DNA of 64,000 bases, taken from Paramacrobiotus metropolitanus (Eukaryota > Tardigrada > Eutardigrada > Parachela > Macrobiotidae). The notes under the pieces were generated by a model that searched no databases, was not told the origin of the DNA, and saw only the letters and a program-made list of their open reading frames with translations. The stretch is from contig NW_026570283.1 of NCBI RefSeq assembly GCF_019649055.1, positions 186,001 through 250,000 on the forward strand, given 5' to 3'. A program made the translations under genes and the position numbers. Positions 49,723-61,200 of this stretch are shown here, piece by piece; the first letter of the stretch is position 1, and the number at the start of each line of letters is the position of its first letter.

Positions 49723-52700
49723 TTATTTTTGACAGTCGGTAAGGAACCCACTGGACTGCCAGTAGCACGCGTTTGTACTGCATAAATACAAAAATCCGTC
49801 ATCGTACAACCGGAGCTCGGGCTCATTAAACTGCGCTCCGTATGTTCCGGTACTCCACAAATCCAGGTCGTTCCTGTCGTACATTACCAAATTCCCGTCA
49901 CGCTGTAAGGACAAGCGTGCTGCTTGGTTGAACTGGCTGGCTCGTGTTTCCATTCGTGCTCTAAATCCAACACCACGATCACAAGTGCGCTGGACGTAGA
50001 ATGCATTGGGCAGGCGGAACCGGGCGTAAAATTGCCGACTGGGTGAGAAGATCTTCTTGGAGGTTACATCATCCCCAGCCCGCGCGACAACTGTAAGGTA
50101 TACCCACGTTTATTACGAACGGCTGCTTCAACACTTGCTTATAAATCATTGTTTTTTGACGACAAAAGTTAATTGTAAAATAGGTGACAGTTAATAATTT
50201 TTACATATAACGCGTTAGCCAGTAAGATGTACGGTACGTTAATGTTGAACAGTACAGTTTGAAAGAGTTCTAGTTCTGCATCTGTTTGTTTGGACTACTA
50301 ACTTACCTCGGTAATTACTTGATGGAAGATAATCCGACCTACCGTTGCATTCTGTGTTATGATAGCTGGCTGATCGCCAGTAGCAGCCAACATCTCTACT
50401 GCACAAATAAAAGTACCCGGAATCGGACAAGTACAGCTTGGCATCATGATATTTGACGGTCTGTGAACTCCATGCTGACCACAGTATTTCCCCGGAATAG
50501 CTATCAACTGTTCTCAAGTTCCCGTCACTGTCTATAAGAACATCAACACCGGCCGCATAAGAAGTGTCCGTCGCAAAGATATCTTTTCCGTCACACTCTC
50601 GATACAGGACAATGTTGTTATCGGACTGCAAGACCAATCGGAAAGATTTTTGTGGCGAATAGAAGCTTTTCCCGGTCGGTATCTGTTGCCCCTCAAAGTT
50701 CACTGCAAAAGGTCACGGCAGTTGGTTATTGCGCCGATTCGTTTGTTACAACTAGAAACCTCTCACGGGGCACTGCGCACACTGGATTTGCCGCCAAAAA
50801 CTGCTCCCAGTTTGTATTGCGGACATGCGACACATTCAGACATTTGTAGGCAATGCGGATCTTAATGGCATCCAACGGACTCATGACCTTCCGTTGTCCC
50901 ATACACACTTGAGCGCCCTTCTTAGGAATAATGGTTGGAATGGATTTGTTGAGCGCAAAAGCATTGATCTCATAATGCATGATAGAGGAATAGTCGTAGG
51001 GCAAGGAGAATGTCTGACCATGCCGCGTCAGGAAATTGAATTTTTGGTCTAAGAAAGTCACAATTAAGGGTTATCTTTCTCTGCTGATCTGTATAACTTC
51101 AGACAACTTTACAACAACACCAGCTTAAAGCACCTGGAACGACATTATCCATGTTGATGGTGACATAATTTTCGCGATCTTCGCGGCTCATCTCGTGGAA
51201 GAATCCCAGCGCGTGCATGACCTCGTGCTGTACATCGCCGATATGCCGCACACAGTTTGAAAAACTCAACCGTATCTCCTGTTTGTCATCACCTTGACGT
51301 CCGATGAAAGAGCCGCAGCTGCCATCGAAATGTATGGTTGTAACTAAAGTTACTCATAATCATTAAGATAGATGAATGAATATTACTTAATTACCCGTAG
51401 GCGCTGACAAATTTCACGTAGCTCGTCTCCTGCTTCCGTGGGATAAATGTTATGCAGTTGAGCGTTGCGTTGGACATAGCTTCTAAGGCTCTTTCTATCA
51501 TCCGTCTATTCTTTTGTTCTACGTCACACACACAGAGCGAACCGTTTGAATCATTTGTTCCAATAATACGTAGGGTAATTCACTTTGGAGTGTTTCAGGT
51601 TGCTTTCTAATTTCTTACCAAACTCTTTACTAATGGAAAAGGGAACTATTCCGTGAGGCCAGAGAGCGGTTTCATTGCCGATGAAACTTGCTCCCTTGTC
51701 TTCTGTCGGTAGCTAGAACACTCAACACGTAATAACATTTGCTTCAGTTCTTTAATTTGAGTTCACTATATCCAACAGTTTCACTAATGCTTCAAAAGGA
51801 GCGGATTCCAAAGTTGGCAGTAAAAAAGTAGTTCCCTTTAAATTTCGATTTCATAGTTACGGATTTTTCGTCCGCCTCGATTGTTGGAAGTTGGATTCAA
51901 GATCGAAAAACAAGCTTTCACATAGAAAATTCAATCAGGTAATATGAACAGAACAATCAGCGTACGAGGCGTGTGTCCCTTACTTAGATAGAGCACATTT
52001 ACCTTACCATACTTAGATAACTGTGCCCGTGTTGTGCACTCAATGTGCACATCTGTCAACCACCCATAGATGGCAACGCTAGGGCAAATTTGAAAAATGT
52101 GTTGATTCAGCCGTTGATAATTTCAGGTGCTCACATCTCGTGAATGAGGGAACAAAACTGTTCAAGCAATATCTCAAAGATGCAGAAAAATTCACAGATT
52201 TTTGATACCAAGTAATATGGGATTTAGAGCAACTGAAACAAGTTGTAGCCTTTTGAGTTTCTCGTAGACACACTATAGGACCTCTTCGTGGACCCCTTCA
52301 ACGTAATACTCACTATGCTAAGTCTATGGGAAACAGAAATGGCTCTAATTTATTTCATCCGCTCTAAATCCTGACTTACTTGGTATCAGAAAACTTATGA
52401 ATTTTTCCACATCTTTTGAGATATTGCATGAACAGTTTTGTTCCCACATTCACGAGATGTGAGCAATTGAAGTTATCAACGGCTGATTCAACAGATTTTT
52501 CAAATTCTCCCTGACGTTGCCATCTCTGGGTGGTTGACAGCGCTGCACAACACGGGCACAGTTATCTTAGTATGGTAAGGTAAATGTGCTCTATCTAAGC
52601 AAGGGACACACGCCTCGTACAGTAATCAGCGTACAATCAACAGCACAAAGGAGCTTACAATAAATGTACGGAAAACTAGCCGCACAGGACACGAACGACT

Positions 52701-53099
52701 TGGGTAGACGTACAGACTGTACGTACAATGTTACGATAATTAGTACGCTTAATTAGCGTATTGTGCGCCAAAGTGCAAAGTATACGTATTGTATATAAAT
52801 TATGATGCGTTAGCATGCCGTTTGTTGCAGACTCACGTCTTCCAAAACTGCCCGATCAAAGCCGTCCATATCGCCTTCTATGCAACCCGCATAGTTCTCG
52901 CTGGTGTTGTGAATGCTGGGAGCTGCCGCCGTCAACACGTCCATAATCTCAGGCGCAATCAAGGACTTCCATCCTGGAATTCTCACACCAGCATTGCATT
53001 GGCTTTGCACTTTCCAAAAGCTAACATACCTTCTGGAAGCTGAGCTTTGATGCCGAGGAAGAGGGCGTTGGCCAGAATGATCTGTATTATTGGGCGCAT
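49723..53099 (-). pseudogene. Astacin/B-lectin gene D, likely frame-shifted copy
   Basis: Exons 53099-53030, 52973-52837, 51710-51619, 51518-51395, 51318-51134, 51048-50767, 50702-50307 and 50090-49723. Signal peptide (MRPIIQIILANALFLGIKA), propeptide (GWKSLIAPEIMDVL), zinc site HEVMHALGFFHEMSR, Met-turn SIMHY, lectin motifs QSDNNIVLY and QRDGNLVMY. Exon 3 is broken: its start reads ASFIGNETA and its end LWPHGIVPF, both homologous to the sister genes, but in different frames, as after loss of 2 bp from a CT repeat at about 51649-51656. An acceptor 8-10 nt further upstream would give an open frame with an unrelated stretch before LWP, so a functional product is not excluded. Intron 2 is 1.1 kb (under 0.25 kb in genes B and C) because of a 657-bp palindromic element. 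Confidence 0.7.
51963..52619. mobile_element. 657-bp palindromic foldback element in astacin D intron
   Basis: Two arms of roughly 280 nt are inverted copies of each other (for example GTGTGTCCCTTRCTTAGATAG at the left and its complement at the right) around a short centre near 52290. Ends are TA-CGAGGCGTGTGTCC ... GGACACACGCCTCG-TA. The TA flanks and the CGAGG start are shared with the MITE pair at 26.4-26.9 kb, suggesting mobilisation by the same kind of transposase. A 10-11 nt direct repeat (AATCAGCGTAC) lies just outside both ends. Interior has no transposase. Confidence 0.75.
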
Positions 53100-54567
53100 A
53101 TCTCCGAAATAAGCACGTATCACGTTGGAGAAAGGCTCCCAACATAAGGTGCACTAGTGTGTTTTTGGTAAAATGTCGCAACAAACGGCAGCTAAAAACC
53201 ATGTACGTAATAACTCATGTCCAACAGGGTTCCTTGCTTCTTTTCCGAAAGAATAGTTGCAGCACGATCATGCGACTGCAAGGAAACGCACCCCGGACCT
53301 GTTTTCATACGCGAAACTCCCGCTATGCGCCGTGAACAAAGCAAATTCTAATTTTTGCATAAATTATTAATCACGGCAAACTATTTAGTACTATTTGGCA
53401 TTGGATATAAAAGCTTAAACATGTCTCCATACAACTAACCATAAGTCTTGTATGTCACTGTTCGTGGTCAGAACTAATTAAAATCATACCTTAATCATAA
53501 CATAATGCGACAGCATCCTGCAGCGCAGCAATAAACAGCCGCTAATACTTAGGTACGCTGATTATACAGAAATTTACCGACTGATAGTTTTTGATCGGAG
53601 ATAAAACTGTAACGCCATTTACCTATGCCAAATTTTTAAGACTAATCCATTTTTTATGGTTGACTGTGTGCTTAATCGATTACGTAAATCAGTTCTGCAA
53701 TTCGGCTGATTTTTGTTAGCAAGCAAATGTGTATCTAAAAAACTAAAGCGTAGTAGGCACGTAATAGCACGACCAAGTGCCAAATTGATCCAAATCGAAA
53801 AGGCTTTACTTTATCTCCTGTTTACTGCAATTAAAAAAGCTGTAGGCATTGATTTGAAAATGTTGCCAAAATAAAATTAAAGATAACGTTTTAACTTGAG
53901 TTAATGTTTCTGAATCACACAATTCTTTTTTGAAAACTGCTGTGGCAGTTCAGTGGGGATTGTAGAAACCGCTAGCTGTATGCCTATTGCCTATCCTAGC
54001 TAAGCGTGCATATTCTTCCCCAATATTATTGCAGATTGCAGATAAAGTAAACCGACGTTTGCATAAAAAATTATTGGTTTATCGCAATAAACTGACTTTT
54101 GGGAAACGTATGACAGATGTAAAATTCTATTCATTATTCAATCTTTTGTAGCTTTCGTTGTCCTTACTGCTCCAAATCCGGTTCCGGCTGCACACTACTT
54201 TAGGCTCACCAGCGCCTTCAGTTGATTCGACTTCGACCCGCGACAGACAGCCAATGAGGAACTGACCCAGTTATCAATCCCAAAGAAATCAGAATGGCCA
54301 GTTCCGCGTTGAGACCGACCGATACAGACAATGCTCTCCTACACACAACTCCCGCAGTACGTTTTCTACTGCATTCAGCCTCTGATTAGTGACCTCTTCG
54401 GCTTAACGCGTTGACCATCCAACGATCCTACATATTGTATAAAAGTCCATGTAAACCAGCCACAGAATCCATTCCGCTGTTCAGTTTTCTTAACATTTGT
54501 GCCGAGTTGACGGATTACCGTTTCGCTGTTACCATCAGCCGAAGTCGATTCCTTTCCTACCACCACC
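53100..54567. other. Intergenic, astacin D to glycine-rich gene
   Basis: Divergent promoters expected: the astacin D start at 53099 and the TATA box at 54438. No gene recognised in between. Confidence 0.5.
54438..54445 (+). promoter_or_regulatory. TATA box of the glycine-rich gene
   Basis: TATAAAAG on the plus strand, 123 nt before the ATG at 54568, consistent with a core promoter and a short 5' UTR. Confidence 0.55.
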
Positions 54568-55224
54568 ATGTTGCGCCGTGTGTTTAGCCTTCTTGTTATT
54601 TTTGTACTGACCTTTCTCGGTACGCAATATAACGAATGGTTACTGTTATTACGGATGCTTTTCTAACAGCTGAGTTTACGTCGTAAAACGCTGGTCCATT
54701 TGAAATTTATTTAATTAAAATTATGCGACATTAAATAGTTTTGTTTCGCAGCCCACAATGAAGCCGACGCCAGTCCATCACATTTACGACACCGCCGGCA
54801 AGTTGGATTTGGAGGCGGTATTGGGTTGGGTCAACGAGCAGCGGGCTTAGGCAGCCAGTTGCAAGGAATATGTAAGTAATTAAAGAATTTTTTAATAATG
54901 TTTTGTTCTATGTTACCTTGAATTATTACTAACTTGCTAACTAACTAATTGGATTTACTAAAAACTGGGTAATTTTTGAAAATAATTAATTCTTAAACAG
55001 GCCTGTATTAATTTTTTACCTGATCCATTGGATAGCAAATTTAAATTGAGCCGCTGAATGAGATAGTTTTCCATTAGCAAATATGCATTTGGTAAATTTA
55101 TCATGTTTGTTAATTAGCGTCCGGCTACGGCTATGGTTATAACAACGCTGTCGGCTTGGGTGGAATAGGCCAGAACAATATGTACGGACTCGCCTTGCCG
55201 TTTGGAGTTGGTCTAGGACGATAA
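54568..55224 (+). CDS. Glycine-rich secreted prepropeptide
   Basis: Exons 54568-54619, 54752-54871 and 55118-55224 (both introns phase 1) give 92 aa. Residues 1-17 or so are a signal peptide (MLRRVFSLLVIFVLTFL), followed by a short propart ending in the basic run RHRR, a furin-like cleavage site. The mature part begins QVGFGGGIGLGQ and continues as a Gly/Leu/Asn/Tyr-rich, cysteine-free sequence (SSGYGYGYNNAVGLGG) ending FGVGLGR. A starting Gln could become pyroglutamate. The layout fits glycine-rich antimicrobial or cuticle peptides of ecdysozoans, but no family can be fixed. A strong TATA box lies upstream and an AATAAA at about 55385. Confidence 0.75.
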
Positions 55225-56146
55225 CGTGGATCATTAGCTTAATATGTGCCTTGATGTGTTTTGTATTCGGTTCCGGTCACCTTGATTATTTTTAAAACGG
55301 CTGGTCCGTGTCGTGAATTTGTGGTTGTTGATCAAACTTCGGCTGGTATATTACGAAAAAAGAGCCTTGTCGCTTGTATTGTTTAATAAAAACGAATATC
55401 TCATATTATATTATGCCGTATGATACAATTAGCAAGTCATAAATACGAAATTTGCGAGAAAAGCATCTTAATGAGTTACCGAACAACTTGCTTCTTATGT
55501 ATGATCGAATTACAGTCATGCTTTTGAACGCTACACATGACACTATAATACTAATTTATGAGTCATGATCAGAAGACACCGCGCGCAATATTTAAACGAA
55601 GACGACACCTTAAGAATATTTTATCATTAATTTATTGCTTTCACATCCGGTCACATGAAGTACACGCTGAAGGCCGACAAACTGTTGTGTAAATCACTAT
55701 GAACAATTTGCGAAAACTTGTTGTGCCGGTTTGTGGTACTACATAGACAGATATGTAGATGCAGAAATTAATCGTAAGAACAAGGTGTATGAAACTCGTG
55801 TTAAGAGTTTTTTCCAATGATTTCTTGACGCACAAATACTGTAAATCTTCGACTAGGCTACGAATTATTAAGTCAAGCTATATATGGTTGATTGAGTACG
55901 TACTACTACGAACCAACTTTCCCCCGAACATAATCATTTAATAATAATAATTTCAATAAATCAGTCCATACTGCGTAGTACGACAGTTTAATTTTCCATT
56001 GCAACAAGTCTCGCGTTAGAAAAATATGCTACCGCCTCCCCAGTAGGCAACGTACTCACCGCTACGATTATTTCTTAGCCAGACAGCCACTTTAATTTAC
56101 ACAGAACATTTTAATCTTTGGCAAATTAACAACGCTCCCGTCCCCA
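55225..56146. other. Intergenic between convergent genes
   Basis: Contains the AATAAA of the glycine-rich gene near 55385. Short frames at 55641-55941 on both strands have no support. Confidence 0.5.
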
Positions 56147-57309
56147 TTACCAGTCATCCGACCAATCCCCATTCAGTCCCTCCTCCATCTCCGGCGAGAA
56201 GGTCCATGCTGGCGGATTACCGGCTCCTGAGGAAACCCGGTGTTCCGTCACTCTGTGGGAGCTGCCGCGCTGGGCGTTGCCCCGCACTCCAAAGTTTTGT
56301 CCCGTGCCCGAGACGGAGCCACTAGCACCACCCCCACTGGACTGCCGGGCGGAGGGGTTGGCACTGCCACTGGAGCCGCTGTTGGAACGGCCACGAGGTC
56401 GCGGCGTGGTGTCCGCGTCGGAGTCGTCACGTGACGCCCAGACGGCACGCTTGGCACGCGGCGCGGCTTCGTTGTCGTTCATACTGTCGTCCGGGGAAGC
56501 GACGAAATTAGTGGGAAGGGCTTGAGCCACTTGACTATTGGCAATGGAGGCCAGCTGCGATGACCTGTAGGAAATGACAGCTCTGGTTAAAAATCAGTAC
56601 GTATAACTGTAGTCAGTCATAAATAATGGAATAGTCGCCATACAGTAGAATAAATATCTGCGGCATATTTCCGATTTTATGTAAATTTATGTACTATCGG
56701 CACCCCTTAGCTTCTTTATGTTCAGACCGCGAATTCACACTCACCAACCACAGGACACCGCGGGAGGAGTATCACATTTGAGTGTCATCTGATTGAACAA
56801 CGTTGTGGTGGGACACTCAAAATTCGTTCGCTTGTTATCCAAGTCACACCTTTAATAAATTACATTAATTTATGCACTCGTACTCTGTAGGCTACTAAAC
56901 TTCAGTACGAGTACAGCTGTTAAATTGACGCAAGAGGTATTGATGTTCTGTAGTGGCTTATTTACGGGCATGCTATTGTACCGTACATAAATTGACACTA
57001 ACATATTAAAGTTTGTACAGTTAGCCATTTAGAAAAGAAACTACATTGTTGATGAGATCAAAGGATACCTTACCTGTAATAATTGCGGCAACCGGACGCT
57101 ATGTTGGCATACAACCCAGGCTGCGTGCCCGGCAAGCAGTCCGCATTTTGATTAATGTTGTTCCCCAAATTCCTCATAAACTCATTCAACGCTTCCACCA
57201 CCTCGTTATTTCCCGGACCTTGTTGAACTCCAACGATTTCCGGTTCGGCCACCGTCCACGATATCAGACCAACAAAACACACAATACTCCACATTTTGAT
57301 GGGTCCCAT
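56147..57309 (-). CDS. Secreted CBM14 protein with Ser/Gly-rich tail
   Basis: Exons 57309-57074, 56849-56745 and 56564-56147 (both introns phase 2) give 252 aa. A second in-frame ATG at residue 6 would also start the signal peptide (MWSIVCFVGLISWTVA). Residues about 57-113 form a chitin-binding type 2 (peritrophin-A) domain split over two exons: CLPGTQPGLYANIASGC, YYRCD, FECPTTTLFNQ, and terminal cysteines. The tail (residues about 115-252) is disordered: acidic and basic stretches, then a Ser/Gly/Arg-rich region ending NGDWSDDW. A KR site in AAPRAKRAVW could be a proprotein cleavage site. Likely cuticular or peritrophic extracellular matrix. Shares the phase-2 intron after the domain with the CBM14 gene at 8 kb. 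Confidence 0.8.
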
Positions 57310-58299
57310 AAATTCAACTTTAAAATTTCAGCAAGCGCAATGTAAAAAATGCTAACTGCAATAAGAATTCATCAGCCGATTTCTGGGTTTTTTAAGCAGG
57401 TTGCAGTAGTGCAAATATTGCCCAGTCATCAGCTGATCAACGACTTGTCTTACAGCAATCCAACAGCAGCTGGAAATGCCGTTAAATTTCTCCGTGAGTA
57501 TGTGAACCCAAACCGGGCCTGCTTTACGGCGCGAACACTGCTTGCCGTAACCGGAAACGACGAAAAACAACTGTTTATAAACGTTTCACCGTGCTAATTA
57601 TGCCATAGGCCATTAGGCGCATTTGGTCGCAATGAGCCACGTTGTTGTCGTGTGCTTTCCGGTTCGCGAAAGTGTGATAATGTGCATAACCGGTATAAAT
57701 AGCATTGTAACGCAATAGTGAAAATGGCGCACTTCGAAATATTATTAATTTTATTATCCGAAATTCTGTGAAAAGGTTGCTTTCATTCCTTTAACTGTGA
57801 ATGTTTCGACGACAATCGTGGTGTAATAACATCGTAGATTAGCTATGTTACGCGAGATGTGAAAAATATGACGCAGAATTTTATCCGACTGCTGCAATCG
57901 CCAGTAATTTATCGCATTGCATTACAGCGCATAAGCTTACTTGATAAAATTTTGCACCAAACTTATCGCACTTGACCTTTATTAATGCATATTGTACGGC
58001 GTAGGTAACTGTTTTCCTTGATTGCATTGATTAACGATTAATTATATTAAAATTACTCTGGTGCTTTAAAATTATTGAGCATTTCTTATTGCAAAGGCCG
58101 CGAAAAATAATCAAAATGGTAGTCCAAATATTTGCTGTATACAATTAAAAGTATAAGAACAGCCAACAAAAATAACACTGACCGACCGTCGCAGTTTCGA
58201 CTGCTACAAACAGCTCAGACTGCCTCAACGTTAACAACTCAGACTGTCAACTGCATAGTGTTACTAATAGTTGCAAATATTCATATTTGCAGTTTCCAT
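57310..58299. other. Intergenic, CBM14 gene to Slo-like gene
   Basis: 5' flank of the CBM14 gene and 3' flank of the channel gene. The frame pair at 57349-57597 is a chance overlap. Nothing else recognised. Confidence 0.5.
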
Positions 58300-61200
58300 C
58301 TAAATAACAACAGAAGGCGCCAGAACGTAGATAAAATCGGAGCCATTCATCCGGATGTGACCGGGTGGATTGGACGCCACATAGCGTTTCCCGCGGTGGG
58401 ACTTTTTCACCTTCTTGGTTTCGGTGTCTCGCTCTAACAGGTACAATCCTATGCAGATCATGTCGTAATGGACCAGAGCATAGGACCAGAGATCCGCGTA
58501 TGTGAGACCCTTAAGAAAACAGCAGTTATGCAATCTTTGTTACACATCAGGGTAAATACTGTTTATGAGTCGAAAGCGATTAAAACTTCTATGTTAAAAT
58601 TGTGGAATGCAAATGCTACGGACGCAGAAATGGTATATGACCAAGTACAGAGTACATAGATTCGAATTCCAAGTACATTAAAATGATATAACATGGAGTT
58701 CCCAGACTAATTACCTGAAAAAACAACATATTTGTATGACTTACCTCGAGCTTAACAAACTGTTCGGACTGCATGCTCATCAGTTTAAGCTGCACTTTTA
58801 ACCGTCGGGAACTGCGCGGCGGTGCCACTAGCATGGGTGCTTCGTTGAGGTCATCATCCTCAAGAACGGAGCTTCCCACGAGACCCACGCCCTCGGCAAA
58901 GGCCCGTTCAAATTCGCTTGACTCTCCGCCGTAGATAAGTTGTGTAAATGACATTGCTAGAGCCGGATTGTAAAACATCTACGAACAAAACTGTTGGTTA
59001 GTTGATCGTAAAACAATAGCCCCAAAACAAAAGACAAAACGACTGCCTGTACACACCGACGTCATCATCGAATCCAGCGCTGTCGACACCACCACCGAAC
59101 CGGACATGTGGGCAAAAGTGTAGCGAAAGTCCAGATAGTTGCGGTCTTGTGACAGAAATCGTACACTTTTTTCATGCTCTGCAATACATTCCAAAATCCT
59201 TGCGTACATAAGTAATGAAAATGAGCATATTTGTACAACTGCTACAACGGATTTTATCGCTGCTGTAAGGCGAGCTACCGTACCTAACGAAGAAATTATG
59301 GGAACCTGCAGACCGGTTTCATAAGGAAACACCTGACCGTTTCGGTCTATTTCACCACCGGTGTGTACGCGGTCACGGAATTCCATGGATTTTACGTTGA
59401 GCGTGGTGACAATAACATCCCGATCGGCCAAGACGCGGTCTTCCAGGGCGTCACTAGTAACACGCTGTCCCGCGCCCGACACCATGACACACATGGCGCA
59501 GTAGTCGATGTAGCAGGCACGCAGGGCGGCAGTTACAGCGGGATTGCCCTAATTGCAAAATCAATTGTCTTATTGACGTACTGGCATCAATCGACTGACA
59601 CCTACATTAACAAGGCACAGTTTGGGCGTGGTGCAAATAAAATTCCATTCAGGACGGATAATTTCCGGATCGCAGAGGATAACGATTTCTTTTAGTTCCT
59701 CGTAGGGAAGTACGCTGGAGCGCAGTGGTAATATGATATCGTGAATGCCGGCCACGTTGGATGGACCCGACGCCAGGATGCAGATGAGAATGTGATCGGA
59801 AAATTCCCGGCAAGCCGCTTGTTCCAGATTCTGTAAGGATTTCACCCAACAGCTAAGTTATGCGCACCACCTGTACGCGTTCTACACTCAACTGTCGCAA
59901 CTTACTATGAGGACGTCGCTGATGAGCTGCGGATGGCACCACCAGAACATGCCGGTAGAGTCGAACTGCGGCCGATTCAAGCGCTGAATGGCATGCTCCG
60001 CGGTGCCTGGCAGCTCCATCTTGGACACATCTAACGACATACTGCGCTTGACGTGCTGCAGCACTTGTTCACTCAGTGACTTGAGAGGCACGTTTGGAAG
60101 GCTGGGCTGTTGGGTCTGTTCCAGGCTCTTGTAGCTATCGCGCCGGTCGGCGAAGAAGCGTTTGTTCTGCGACAACGAGATGGCGCTGCGCGTCAGTTCC
60201 GGTGTGCCCAGCACGGATCGCTGCACCATGGGTTGTTCGGAGTAGGAAGAGTTACGGTGGTCAGGGTCCGAGGGGCCTTTAATGGATAGCCGCGGTACTA
60301 CTTCCACTGCTTGAGAAATGCTCACCGGCTCTGTGTTACAAGAAACAGAAAAATAATACCCCGATATGCCGAGCAGCAGAACTAAGCTAGGTATTTGAGC
60401 TGGCTAAACTGAACCCAGTTGTATTATGGCAAAAACAAAAGAGAGTGCAGATTGGTATCATCAGCAGTCTTAAGCGCTTTTATTACAGTGTCATATGCGG
60501 AGCAAGTAGTGACCTTTCCAGCGTTTCGGAAGATGCAAGTCGAAATGTACTTATTTTTTACTATGCGTCAACGATCAAAGCCGGAAGCGTTAGTCAAACA
60601 TTACAAGATGACGTAACACTGACGCCCAACTGGCATTTGCTATGACCGACTTACGTTTACGTTTCCAGCGTTTGCAGTGACATTTGCGTATCCGCTCCGG
60701 ATTGACATCCGCATGACACTTGTCACAATAAATCGAAACGCTACAAAATCAAAATATGTATCAACAATCTTACGGCCGCAGCACGGGAAGACCTGTCAAT
60801 TAGATTTGTTGAAAACGCCTCTCGTGTATAATCACCGTGCAGCCTCCCGTGACGTGCGGCAGATCACTTGGCCCCAGCAGCGTTCGTTAATTATGAATGA
60901 CGGACCGGGATTGAAGAGGAAGCTTGTCTGCTCACCGGATTCCTCGAATGTCTCGTACACGCCGACAAGGAGGACTTTTAGCTTCCGATAACATGTTCTA
61001 GATTCGAAAAACCTTAAGCTTTTGAAAACGTCCACCGTGTTAGTGCAAAAAGATACTGCACATACGCTGCGCCTTCTTTGAAGCTCATTCCCCAAAACGA
61101 AGAACTGAACGGTATGCTAAAGGGCTTCATTTTCCGCCCATAGGCATACAAATCCGGGACACATTCAGATAAAGTTTCTTGCGGTGTGCGTGCCGCAATC

